Source: Candidatus Fischerbacteria bacterium RBG_13_37_8 (GTDB lineage Bacteria > Acidobacteriota > HRBIN11 > MFGW01). From it: a stretch of DNA of 6,239 nucleotides. Below the pieces are notes generated by a model. That model searched no databases, had not been told where the DNA came from, and worked only from the letters and a program-made list of their open reading frames with translations. How positions within the stretch are numbered: position 1 is the first letter of the stretch; each line of letters opens with the position of its first letter. Where the stretch lies: positions 1 through 6,239 of the forward strand of contig MFGW01000028.1 of assembly GCA_001780385.1 (NCBI GenBank), read 5' to 3'. Positions 1 to 5,768 of the stretch are shown in pieces. Both the position numbers and the translations under genes were made by a program.

Positions 1-36
1 TTTTTAGTTAGACTACATTCTTTAATTAATTTCGGC

Positions 37-87
37 TAACCCGCATTAAATAATGATTTTGATAAAATTAATACGGAATGTGGGTTA
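37..87. repeat. Imperfect inverted repeat, 11-bp arms
   Basis: TAACCCGCATT at 37-47 is matched by AATGTGGGTTA at 77-87, with one mismatch that would be a G-U pair in RNA on one strand. The spacer is 29 bases. No poly-T tract follows on either strand, so it does not look like an intrinsic terminator. It could be the end of an old mobile element lying mostly outside the window, but no transposase sequence is present to support that. Confidence 0.4.
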
Positions 88-129
88 TATGATTGATAGT
101 AATATTCATTAAAAAATTAGACACAAAGT

Positions 130-162
130 GTAAGGTCGGACACATGGGTTCGTCCTCAAAAG
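130..162 (+). repeat. CGGAC/GTCCG palindromic repeat, copy C (intergenic)
   Basis: This 33-base unit starts GTAAGGTCGGAC and ends TTCGTCCTCAAAAG. It aligns without gaps to the unit at 5025-5057 with 26 of 33 identical bases by hand count. It shares the same core (CGGAC, an ATG-containing loop, a degenerate GTCCG, then TCCTCAAAAG). It lies just upstream of the terminator, outside any gene. The two copies at 4984-5057 are inside a coding sequence. Confidence 0.7.
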
Positions 163-171
163 AACAAAGAA

Positions 172-201
172 AAAAGGGAGCATTCGAAAATGCTCCCTTT
201 T
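172..201 (-). terminator. Intrinsic terminator of the thiolase transcript
   Basis: GGGAGCATT (176-184) pairs perfectly with AATGCTCCC (189-197) around a four-base loop. Read on the minus strand the loop is TTCG, and the stem is followed by TTTTTTCTTTG, a good U-tract. A-tract bases on the other side extend the stem, so it could also work on the plus strand (TTTTATT follows), but no plus-strand gene precedes it here. It ends the minus-strand transcript about 125 bases after the thiolase stop codon. Confidence 0.85.
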
Positions 202-264
202 ATTAGGTTCATACTTCGATTACAGAGGCAACCTGTCTTACTCTCACATGAATTACAAAGTCAA

Positions 265-293
265 CTCTATGTCTTCTTTGTGCCTCTGTGTCT
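265..293 (-). repeat. ACACAGAGGCACAAAG-type repeat
   Basis: On the minus strand this reads AGACACAGAGGCACAAAG followed by AAGACATAGAG. It resembles the ACCACAGAG...CACAGAG sequence at 5705-5726. Such CACAGAG-rich strings recur between genes in a number of bacterial genomes, from memory and not searched. It lies in the 3' untranslated part of the thiolase transcript, between the stop-codon palindrome and the terminator. An 8-base inverted match (222-229 with 282-289) could pair it with its left flank. Confidence 0.45.
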
Positions 294-294
294 G

Positions 295-326
295 CCAAAG
301 ATATTTGACAGGTCAAATATCTTTGG
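295..326. repeat. Perfect 15-bp palindrome abutting the thiolase stop codon
   Basis: CCAAAGATATTTGAC (295-309) and GTCAAATATCTTTGG (312-326) are exact reverse complements separated by two bases. The right arm ends at 326 and the thiolase TAA begins at 327-329 on the minus strand, so in the mRNA the hairpin starts with the first base after the stop. No U-tract follows, so it is not a typical intrinsic terminator. It may be a 3'-end stability element or a dispersed palindrome. Confidence 0.8.
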
Positions 327-1508
327 TTAGATGTTTTCAACTACTAATGCAACGGCTTCGCCTCCACCGAGACAAAGGGAAGCGAGTCCATATTTTGCAT
401 TTCTTTGTTTCATTGCATTCAGCAGAGTAGCAAGAATGCGACCACCGCTTGCTCCTATTGGATGTCCAATAGCAACTGCGCCGCCATTCACATTTACTTT
501 TGCGGGATCAAGTTCCAGGTCCTTAATAGCTCCTAATGCTACACAGGAGAATGCTTCATTCAATTCCCACAGGTCAATGTCATTAGTGGTCATATTTAAT
601 TTTTTCATTAATTTTCTGACTGCATCTGCCGGCGCTAGAGGAAATTCTATCGGGGCTCGTGCTGCAGCACAATGACCTTTAATCAATGCCATTGGTTTAA
701 TGTTCAGTTCATTCGCTTTCTCTTCTGACATAACGAGGATTGCAGCAGCACCATCATTAATCTTTGATGCATTTGCTGCTGTTATCGTTCCTTCTTTATC
801 GAATGCAGGTTTCAGTGTAGGTATCTTGTCAAACATAACTTTTTTCGGTTCTTCATCGTCAACAAAAAGAATAGTTTCTTTCTTGGATGGAATCTCAACG
901 GGAGCAATTTCATTTTTAAAAAGACCTTGTTCCTGAGCTTTTATAGCACGCCTATAACTCTCTATTGCATATGCGTCTTGCTCTTCACGTGTAATATTCA
1001 TCTTTTTTGCACAAGCTTCCGCGCAATTTCCCATGTGAATATTATTGTAAACATCCCATAATCCATCTTTTACCATTAAATCAATAATTTCTCCATTGCC
1101 AAGACGATATCCATCACGTGCTTTTGCTAATACATAAGGTGCTAAGGACATATTTTCCATTCCGCCTGCAACAATAATTTCTGCATCACCTGCTGCAATG
1201 GCTTGTGCCGCCAGCATAACAGATTTTAATCCTGAACCGCATACTTTGTGAATTGTTAAACATTCAACTTTATCAGGCAATCCGGCAAAAAGACATGCTT
1301 GTCTTGCGGGTGCCTGTCCCTGTCCTCCTTGTAATACATTTCCCATTATAACTTCATCTACCTTATCACCGCCAACATTGGTTTTTTTCAAAACATCCTT
1401 AATAGCTATGGCAGCTAATTTAGCGGCTGGTAGTGATGCGAGTGTACCCATGAAAGATCCGACGGGTGTTCTTGATGCATTTGCAATTACTACATTTCTT
1501 GTTCCCAT
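327..1508 (-). CDS. Acetyl-CoA acetyltransferase (thiolase II)
   Basis: This 393-residue cytosolic enzyme condenses two acetyl-CoA into acetoacetyl-CoA and CoA, or runs the reverse thiolysis (EC 2.3.1.9). That is an entry point to butyrate/PHB-type pathways or ketoacid catabolism. All catalytic landmarks of the family are present: nucleophile Cys90 in KVCGSG, NEAF at 317-320, His349 in GHPIGASGGR, and proton-donor Cys379 in CLGGGEA. Length matches biosynthetic thiolases (about 392). The frame extends to a TTG at 1523, but the ATG at 1508 is chosen because the protein then begins MGTRNVVIANASRTPVG like its relatives, and GAAGAG lies 7 bases upstream. The name could be atoB, thlA or phaA; paralogues cannot be separated here, so no symbol is given. 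It lies 215 bp after the vWA-FHA gene, so it may have its own promoter, and it ends at a hairpin and terminator. Confidence 0.96.
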   Translation of the reverse strand: MGTRNVVIANASRTPVGSFMGTLASLPAAKLAAIAIKDVLKKTNVGGDKVDEVIMGNVLQGGQGQAPARQACLFAGLPDKVECLTIHKVCGSGLKSVMLAAQAIAAGDAEIIVAGGMENMSLAPYVLAKARDGYRLGNGEIIDLMVKDGLWDVYNNIHMGNCAEACAKKMNITREEQDAYAIESYRRAIKAQEQGLFKNEIAPVEIPSKKETILFVDDEEPKKVMFDKIPTLKPAFDKEGTITAANASKINDGAAAILVMSEEKANELNIKPMALIKGHCAAARAPIEFPLAPADAVRKLMKKLNMTTNDIDLWELNEAFSCVALGAIKDLELDPAKVNVNGGAVAIGHPIGASGGRILATLLNAMKQRNAKYGLASLCLGGGEAVALVVENI

Positions 1509-1723
1509 AATAGAGCTCTTCAATTACCATTTACCCTCTCTGTAGTTTCTGGCAAATAATAATTGTATGAGCGTACACCTCCTTTTTTTTAGATTTGACT
1601 GATAGTTATTCCGGGTAAATAGCGCGTTGTTGGGTGTGCTGAGATCTTCAATAGCTGGTCTGTCTTTTGTAGTTTTACCTCTACCTTCATATATACTTAT
1701 TGATTTCAAAAACACTCGGCTAC
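1509..1723 (-). other. Spacer upstream of the thiolase with an orphan strong ribosome-binding site
   Basis: This 215-base gap separates the vWA-FHA stop from the thiolase start. On the minus strand it contains AAAAAAAAGGAGGTG (around 1576-1590), the best Shine-Dalgarno match in the window, yet no ATG, GTG or TTG follows at normal distance; ATA is the nearest triplet. A 63-codon frame from a GTG at 1715 to a TAA at 1524-1526 is in the thiolase frame but resembles nothing I recognise and has no ribosome site of its own. ATTTACCC and GGGTAAAT (plus-strand 1613-1620 and 1529-1536) form an 8-bp inverted match that could fold in the leader. I see no clear promoter. Confidence 0.4.
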
Positions 1724-3043
1724 TTACCTTGTTTGTTCTATTTTAAAGAGTAATTGAGATTCTCCAACTCGTATGATATCACCTTCGTTGAGGAGAAATT
1801 GTTTTGCTTTTTTCTCGTTGACAAACGTGCCATTCGTGCTATCCAGATCAACCAGGATAAATTTATTTTCCTGTGGTACGATCCTGCAATGTTGCCCGGA
1901 TATAGTGATATCCTCTAATGTAATATCGGAAGTTTCAGAACGTCCGATTGTAGTAGGTGAATGAAATGAAAGATAATATTTCTTGCCTATCATTTTTCCT
2001 TTTCGAATGATAAGCACCGGTTTCTCTATTAGTACAAATGTATTCTCAATAGTTTCCTCTCCAATGGGTGTCTTTTTTAACAAGGAAGGATCAATTCGAA
2101 ATTCTTCCTGTTCTTCAATTTCTTCCGGCTGACAATCAGGACATTGAAGCTGAAAAGGTTCAAGCGTTTTGCCGCATTTGAGGCATACCCGCTCAGGTTT
2201 TTTGCGTTTTAGAAAAATGACGAGTCCTATTATTAATAATAGTGCTATAACTACCAAAGCTATTGTGATAATGATAAAAGTCCGAGAGGAACCAGCTTTT
2301 CCTGCTTTTTCCTGTTCTTTCAAATCTTCCACTTTAAGGCTTTTTTCACTCTTCGCTACTGCCGGAGCTTTTTGGAGACTCTCCTCGATTGGTACTTTAT
2401 AGGCAGGTGATTTAATTGCCTGCCGCTGTTTCATTAATTCTGGCATTGCTTCATTAATTTTTTGATTCATTATTTCGCTTATAGTATCTGAATCGATTGC
2501 AGACTGGTCAAAATATTTTCCTTTCGTCAAAACACTCAGTCTCTTTAATGTTCTTTTTCCCTGAGGATTATTACCTGCAGCTACTGAAAATACAGGAATT
2601 CCTTTATTGGTTAATTCACGGATGATATCCTCAAAAACAAGCGTACTGTTTTCATCTACCCCATCACTGAATGCTATGATTACCGGATTGCCATTCCCAA
2701 GCAGGTTCAGATCATTCAATGCAAAGAATAGAGTATCGTAGAGCGTAGTGTATTGAGATGAAGTCTGCAATGCATTGATTTGCTGGATAATTACTTCCTT
2801 GTTACTTGTGAATTCCTGCACTCTTTTCGGTTCATTGCCAATACCATATAATGCTATGATATCATTGTTCTGCAAATGCTGAATATAAGAAATAGCCGAT
2901 GCTTTTAATATCTCGAAATCATCAGCATTTATACTCAGACTTATATCGAAAAGGATTGCGACAGATTTATCCTCTTGCGCTGCAATAATTAATTGCATAG
3001 ATAGTAATATTACAATAATGAACAGGATTTTTTTGCGATTCAT
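1724..3043 (-). CDS. Membrane-anchored vWA / zinc-ribbon / FHA protein
   Basis: This 439-residue protein is a probable transmembrane signalling or scaffold protein. A Sec-type signal or anchor (1-22, after NRKK) is followed by a von Willebrand A domain (about 27-200). Its metal-ion-dependent adhesion site is intact: Asp33, Ser35 and Ser37 in FDISLS, Thr99 or Thr100 in TTLYD, and Asp127 in FSDG. A charged linker, a membrane helix (255-278, then KRKK), a four-cysteine zinc ribbon (Cys287, 290, 301, 304), an acidic stretch and a C-terminal FHA domain (about 342-437) follow. The FHA core is intact: GRS 367-369, SGQH 382-385, STNGT 402-406. The positive-inside rule puts vWA outside the cytoplasmic membrane and the ribbon and FHA in the cytosol. 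FHA domains bind phosphothreonine; the vWA ligand is unknown. It starts 20 bp after the cNMP-fold gene, with AGGA 11 bases before the ATG, so it is probably in the same operon. Confidence 0.9.
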   Translation of the reverse strand: MNRKKILFIIVILLSMQLIIAAQEDKSVAILFDISLSINADDFEILKASAISYIQHLQNNDIIALYGIGNEPKRVQEFTSNKEVIIQQINALQTSSQYTTLYDTLFFALNDLNLLGNGNPVIIAFSDGVDENSTLVFEDIIRELTNKGIPVFSVAAGNNPQGKRTLKRLSVLTKGKYFDQSAIDSDTISEIMNQKINEAMPELMKQRQAIKSPAYKVPIEESLQKAPAVAKSEKSLKVEDLKEQEKAGKAGSSRTFIIITIALVVIALLLIIGLVIFLKRKKPERVCLKCGKTLEPFQLQCPDCQPEEIEEQEEFRIDPSLLKKTPIGEETIENTFVLIEKPVLIIRKGKMIGKKYYLSFHSPTTIGRSETSDITLEDITISGQHCRIVPQENKFILVDLDSTNGTFVNEKKAKQFLLNEGDIIRVGESQLLFKIEQTR

Positions 3044-3063
3044 ATTTAAATAATTCCTGTCTT

Positions 3064-3582
3064 TTACCGTGGGCTATAATAACAATAACTGAAAAAATTT
3101 CTGAAATCCGGATTACTGCACAGCGCTTTGTTGATACCAAAATAATTTCTCATCATCTCGTTACTGCGGCGAATTCGAAGTGCAAGTAATTTTGCACATC
3201 CTTCCCATAATTTTGAAGCAATGGCAGGGGATTGGTCCATTATTTCTTTCAGGGTAGTGTGTGATATTTTAGCAATAAAGCATGGTTCTTCAGCAATAAC
3301 ATCTGCGGATGCAGGCTGTTTATCAATAAAGGTAATCTCTCCAATAATAGCATACGGTTGAAGTGTACTTAAGAGCATTTCATAATCTTCAAGATGGAGT
3401 ATTGCCCTTGCTTGTCCCTTGAGCAGGATGATAATATATGTGCTCGATTCATCTTCTTTTACAATATAATCATCAATTTTCACAAGGATTTTTTCAGTCT
3501 TGTCTGCAATAACCTTACGTTCAGATTCAGTTAATGCTTCGAATAGTATTGATTTTTTTAAAGCTTCTTCGATATCTATCAT
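3064..3582 (-). CDS. Stand-alone cyclic-nucleotide-binding-fold protein with a degenerate binding cassette
   Basis: This 172-residue soluble protein is a single cNMP-binding (CAP-like) beta-roll domain, without the helix-turn-helix of Crp/Fnr regulators. The typical opening is visible (KKSILFEALTESERKVIA, then VKIDDYIVKEDE and YIIILLKGQARAI). The phosphate-binding cassette is GEITFIDKQPASADV at about 81-95. Glu82, the ribose contact, is kept, but the Arg that normally follows Pro and grips the cyclic phosphate is Ala91, so cAMP or cGMP binding is doubtful. A C-terminal helix (about 120-147) replaces the usual DNA-binding part. The start is uncertain: ATG at 3582 is preferred; a TTG at 3597 would add five residues. 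Neither has a clear Shine-Dalgarno. It is the first gene of the likely operon with the vWA-FHA protein, suggesting a partner or regulatory role. Confidence 0.85.
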   Translation of the reverse strand: MIDIEEALKKSILFEALTESERKVIADKTEKILVKIDDYIVKEDESSTYIIILLKGQARAILHLEDYEMLLSTLQPYAIIGEITFIDKQPASADVIAEEPCFIAKISHTTLKEIMDQSPAIASKLWEGCAKLLALRIRRSNEMMRNYFGINKALCSNPDFRNFFSYCYYSPR

Positions 3583-3616
3583 AATGGTGAAATGCAAAAA
3601 TATAGTAGATTAATTC

Positions 3617-3645
3617 ATATTAGCATATTATTTGACTTTATTCAA
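3617..3645 (-). promoter_or_regulatory. Sigma70-like promoter of the cNMP-fold / vWA-FHA operon
   Basis: On the minus strand TTGAAT (3645-3640) is separated by exactly 17 bases from TAATAT (3622-3617). A TG one base before the -10 box gives an extended -10. Transcription would begin near 3610, about 28 bases before the preferred ATG at 3582. The -35 box ends 8 bases from the edge of the 107-bp palindrome. The assignment rests on consensus match and position only. Confidence 0.55.
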
Positions 3646-3652
3646 ACAGTCT

Positions 3653-3759
3653 TGTCATTGTGAGTTTGCCGGAGGCAAACGTAACAATCCCTTATGTATT
3701 ATAAGAAGCACAGCCGTTACGGATTATTACGTCCCGCTGGCGCGGGACTCATAATGACA
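3653..3759. repeat. 107-bp composite palindrome with nested hairpins
   Basis: The outer arms are TGTCATTGTGA (3653-3663) and, reversed, TGTCATTATGA (3749-3759), 10 of 11 matching. The inner arms are GTAACAATCC (3681-3690) and, reversed, GTAATAATCC (3721-3730), 9 of 10 matching. Between outer and inner arms each side carries its own 7-bp hairpin: GTTTGCC/GGCAAAC (3664-3680) on the left and GTCCCGC/GCGGGAC (3731-3748) on the right. CTTAT/ATAAG (3691-3705) makes a further small stem in the centre. It resembles the GTCATTGCGAG-type palindromes I recall between genes of other bacteria, or a small non-autonomous element. No target duplication or transposase is visible. Confidence 0.75.
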
Positions 3760-3771
3760 GAACTTCATATA

Positions 3772-3800
3772 TTGATTTCCTCCTTAAAATGGATTAGATT
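3772..3800 (+). promoter_or_regulatory. Possible promoter giving a leaderless GWxTD transcript
   Basis: TTGATT (3772-3777), a 17-base spacer and TAGATT (3795-3800) make a moderate sigma70-like match. The expected start of transcription would fall at about 3806-3808, on the GTG start codon at 3807. That would fit the absence of a Shine-Dalgarno before this gene. AT-rich DNA makes chance matches common, so this is tentative. Confidence 0.3.
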
Positions 3801-3806
3801 CTTGAT

Positions 3807-5666
3807 GTGATTTTTAAAAAAATTATTTGTGTCTTATTATTCTTTTGCTGCATTAATATTTTTTTTTCAACTTTTTGTCATAGCGAGCAAAAGGTAAATG
3901 AATACAAAAAATTTCTTGAACAGGTGTCACCTGTCATTGATGATGAAGAAAAAGCTTATTTTTTGAAATTAGACGATGAACGAAAAGAGACATTCATTCA
4001 ACAATTCTGGGATAAACTTGACCCAATTCCTGCCACTCCAGAAAATGAATTCAAGAATGATTATTTAGCACGACTGGATTATGTCAATACATGGTACGGT
4101 AGGAATTCACAACGCAGCAAAACCTATCTTGTTCTCGGTAAACCTGATTTTATTCAATCTTATACTTCTGCTCCGGGCATATTCCCGCTTGAAGTATGGT
4201 ATTATGATCATCTTGCAATTGATGGCTTGCCTGCATCACTCAGATTAATTTTCTTCAAGCGGCATGGTGTTGGCGATTATCGTTTGTATAGTCCCCTATT
4301 AGACGGAATTAATGAAATAATGATAAACCGCAGTCTTGATCCCGCACAATCTGAAACCAAACAACTCCTGTGGACAGCTCTCGGTTATGATCTTCGCACT
4401 GCTCTTGAATCAATATCACCAGGTTTTAACAAGAATACTTCTGAAATTTATCTCGCACGTCTTTCCATGTCTTTGAATACTTTGAAAAAGAAATTTGGTG
4501 CTGAAAAAAGGCCTACCGTGGAAACTACCATTTATTATAAATCATACCCTGCACAAGTTATTACCTTCATTCATCTTGATCAGTCAATGAATTATATTAT
4601 AGAAGGGGGTGTGTTTATACCGCGTTCCTTTCTTTCTTATGAAAAATATCAGGATAATTATTATGCAAAAATTGAAATCTCGCTGGATATTATGAACGAG
4701 GATACTATACCTGTCGATGCCATCAATGATGTGGTAAATCTGCAATTTACCGAAAGTCAATGGAATGAGATATCAGTCTCACCCCTGTTTTATTCATTTT
4801 CTAGCATTCTATTGCCGGGTTCTTACCGGCTCGTCTTTCTTATCCGGAATTCATTAAAAAATGAAGCATTCAAAATTGAGAAAGATGTTGTAGTGCTTGA
4901 ACTTGAGAATCAGGATATTGCCGCTACAGATCTTCTTCTCGGATATAAAGCCATACAGGAAGAAAGGTACAAAGGCACAGAATGTATGGGCGGACCAATG
5001 CGTCCGCCTTCAAAAAAGCAAATTGTAGGAGCGGACCAATGTGTCCGTCCTCAAAAGCGAAAAGGATCAGAGCTGGAGTCGGGAAATAATAATGAAAATA
5101 TAATAAAACCTTTTGAATTTTCTAAGATGAAATATTTCCCGGTAACAGATAACCGTTTTTCTCTGAATCAAAATGTACTGGTTTATAATGAAATATATTT
5201 TAATAATGAGCAGGGTATTCCTGAAGAGCCTGTCAGTATCATATATGTATTAAAGAGTTCCAGGACTGAACGCATGTTTTATGAAGTAATAAAAGTAAAC
5301 GATTTGCTTTTAGATAATAGGATATTGCCGCTTCTTGGCACACTTTCGCTTAAGGAAGTGCCTGCGGGAACCTATGCATTAGAAGCGCAGATAAACATGG
5401 GTGATGATATTCTCTGGAAATCCGGCAAAAGCGAGCTTCTCGTTACTTCAGAGCCGGTTAATTTCAAACGTATCCTTGCAGAAAGAACTCAGACACTAAC
5501 TCCATTTGTATTACATTACAATCTTGCGCGTCAATATTTCATGAAAGAAAATATTGCGAAAGCACGCGAACATATTATTATAGCGCTTGATTTCGATTCC
5601 GACTCATCTGATGCCCTGCTACTATCTTCTGAAATTAGCAGGAAGGAGGAAGGAAATAGTCCATAG
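3807..5666 (+). CDS. Secreted GWxTD-domain protein with a C-terminal TPR
   Basis: This 619-residue exported protein is of unknown function. A signal peptide (MIFKKIICVLLFFCC..., to about 26) precedes a GWxTD-type domain (about 35-165), recognised from FWDKLDPIPATPENEF at 67-82, the following YLARLDYVNTWYG helix, YLVLGKPDFI at 107-116 and LEVWYYD. The GWxTD signature itself is replaced by RNSQRSK (99-105), so this is a divergent member. A beta-rich middle (about 238-370) and a second beta-rich domain (about 435-547) follow. The C-terminus has one TPR-like helix pair (about 568-605). Residues about 388-425 come from two tandem palindromic repeats inserted in frame. The GTG at 3807 is the only normal start after an in-frame TAG at 3795; no Shine-Dalgarno is visible. 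A partial role in envelope or secretion has been suggested only by export and the TPR; no reaction can be assigned. It is transcribed divergently from the cNMP-fold operon. Confidence 0.88.
   Translation: MIFKKIICVLLFFCCINIFFSTFCHSEQKVNEYKKFLEQVSPVIDDEEKAYFLKLDDERKETFIQQFWDKLDPIPATPENEFKNDYLARLDYVNTWYGRNSQRSKTYLVLGKPDFIQSYTSAPGIFPLEVWYYDHLAIDGLPASLRLIFFKRHGVGDYRLYSPLLDGINEIMINRSLDPAQSETKQLLWTALGYDLRTALESISPGFNKNTSEIYLARLSMSLNTLKKKFGAEKRPTVETTIYYKSYPAQVITFIHLDQSMNYIIEGGVFIPRSFLSYEKYQDNYYAKIEISLDIMNEDTIPVDAINDVVNLQFTESQWNEISVSPLFYSFSSILLPGSYRLVFLIRNSLKNEAFKIEKDVVVLELENQDIAATDLLLGYKAIQEERYKGTECMGGPMRPPSKKQIVGADQCVRPQKRKGSELESGNNNENIIKPFEFSKMKYFPVTDNRFSLNQNVLVYNEIYFNNEQGIPEEPVSIIYVLKSSRTERMFYEVIKVNDLLLDNRILPLLGTLSLKEVPAGTYALEAQINMGDDILWKSGKSELLVTSEPVNFKRILAERTQTLTPFVLHYNLARQYFMKENIAKAREHIIIALDFDSDSSDALLLSSEISRKEEGNSP
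4984..5016 (+). repeat. CGGAC/GTCCG palindromic repeat, copy A (inside the GWxTD gene)
   Basis: This 33-base unit has a perfect 7-bp stem, GGCGGAC (4989-4995) with GTCCGCC (5002-5008), around the loop CAATGC. It matches the copy 41 bases downstream at 27 of 33 positions by hand count. It is translated in frame as VCMGGPMRPPSKK-like sequence (about residues 393-403, CMGGPMRPPSK) with no stop codon. Confidence 0.75.
5025..5057 (+). repeat. CGGAC/GTCCG palindromic repeat, copy B (inside the GWxTD gene)
   Basis: This is the second tandem unit. CGGAC (5032-5036) pairs with GTCCG (5043-5047), and the stem extends imperfectly to AGGA/TCCT. It matches the intergenic copy at 130-162 (26 of 33) including the TCCTCAAAAG tail. 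It is translated in frame as roughly VGADQCVRPQKR (407-418). Copies A and B show the same 41-base period. Confidence 0.75.
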
Positions 5667-5675
5667 GTCGTGAAA

Positions 5676-5696
5676 TTCTTGCATTTTTAGCAAGAA
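5676..5696. terminator. Weak hairpin after the GWxTD gene
   Basis: TTCTTGC (5676-5682) pairs with GCAAGAA (5690-5696) around a 7-base loop, ten bases after the TAG at 5664-5666. On the plus strand A residues, not T residues, follow, so it is not a canonical intrinsic terminator for the GWxTD gene, although its position suggests a 3'-end role. Confidence 0.3.
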
Positions 5697-5704
5697 AAAA
5701 ATTG

Positions 5705-5726
5705 AACCACAGAGAACACAGAGAAT
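5705..5726 (+). repeat. ACCACAGAG-type repeat
   Basis: AACCACAGAG followed by AACACAGAGAAT is an internally repetitive (A)ACACAGAG string. It is related to the minus-strand sequence at 265-293. It sits between the GWxTD stop and the start-less RHS-like frame, the place where the upstream part of the latter gene is missing. Confidence 0.45.
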
Positions 5727-5768
5727 TTTATCTATAAACATTTCAGCATTATGCAAATATATAGTTGA

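Larger units (their letters stand above)
1..171. other. Gene-free AT-rich left edge
   Basis: No convincing gene is visible here. One frame is open from the left edge to a TAA at 37-39, giving about 12 codons; this could be the tail of an upstream gene or chance. The rest is AT-rich with stops in all frames. It holds an imperfect inverted repeat (37-87) and one copy of a palindromic repeat (130-162), both listed separately. Together with 172-326 it forms a 326-base gene-free stretch made mostly of repeats, a terminator and a hairpin. Confidence 0.6.

Noticed and set aside
222..313. Crossing inverted matches (222-229 with 282-289, 231-237 with 307-313) as an RNA pseudoknot
   Set aside because: Arms of 7-8 bases in repetitive CACAGAG-rich sequence are expected by chance, and the strong local palindrome at 295-326 would compete.
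248..430. Short plus-strand open frame across the thiolase 3' end
   Set aside because: It spans the palindrome and repeat and then runs antisense to the thiolase, with no recognisable protein; a shadow frame.
331..936. Two plus-strand open frames antisense to the thiolase
   Set aside because: The minus strand has an unmistakable full-length thiolase with all catalytic residues.
1524..1715. 63-codon minus-strand frame upstream of the thiolase
   Set aside because: It has a GTG start without a ribosome site and no recognisable domain; described as spacer instead of a gene.
1773..2402. Two plus-strand open frames inside the vWA-FHA gene
   Set aside because: They are antisense to clear FHA, zinc-ribbon and linker coding.
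4984..5065. CRISPR array
   Set aside because: Only two imperfect units with an 8-base gap, inside a coding frame; there are no spacers of regular size and no cas genes.
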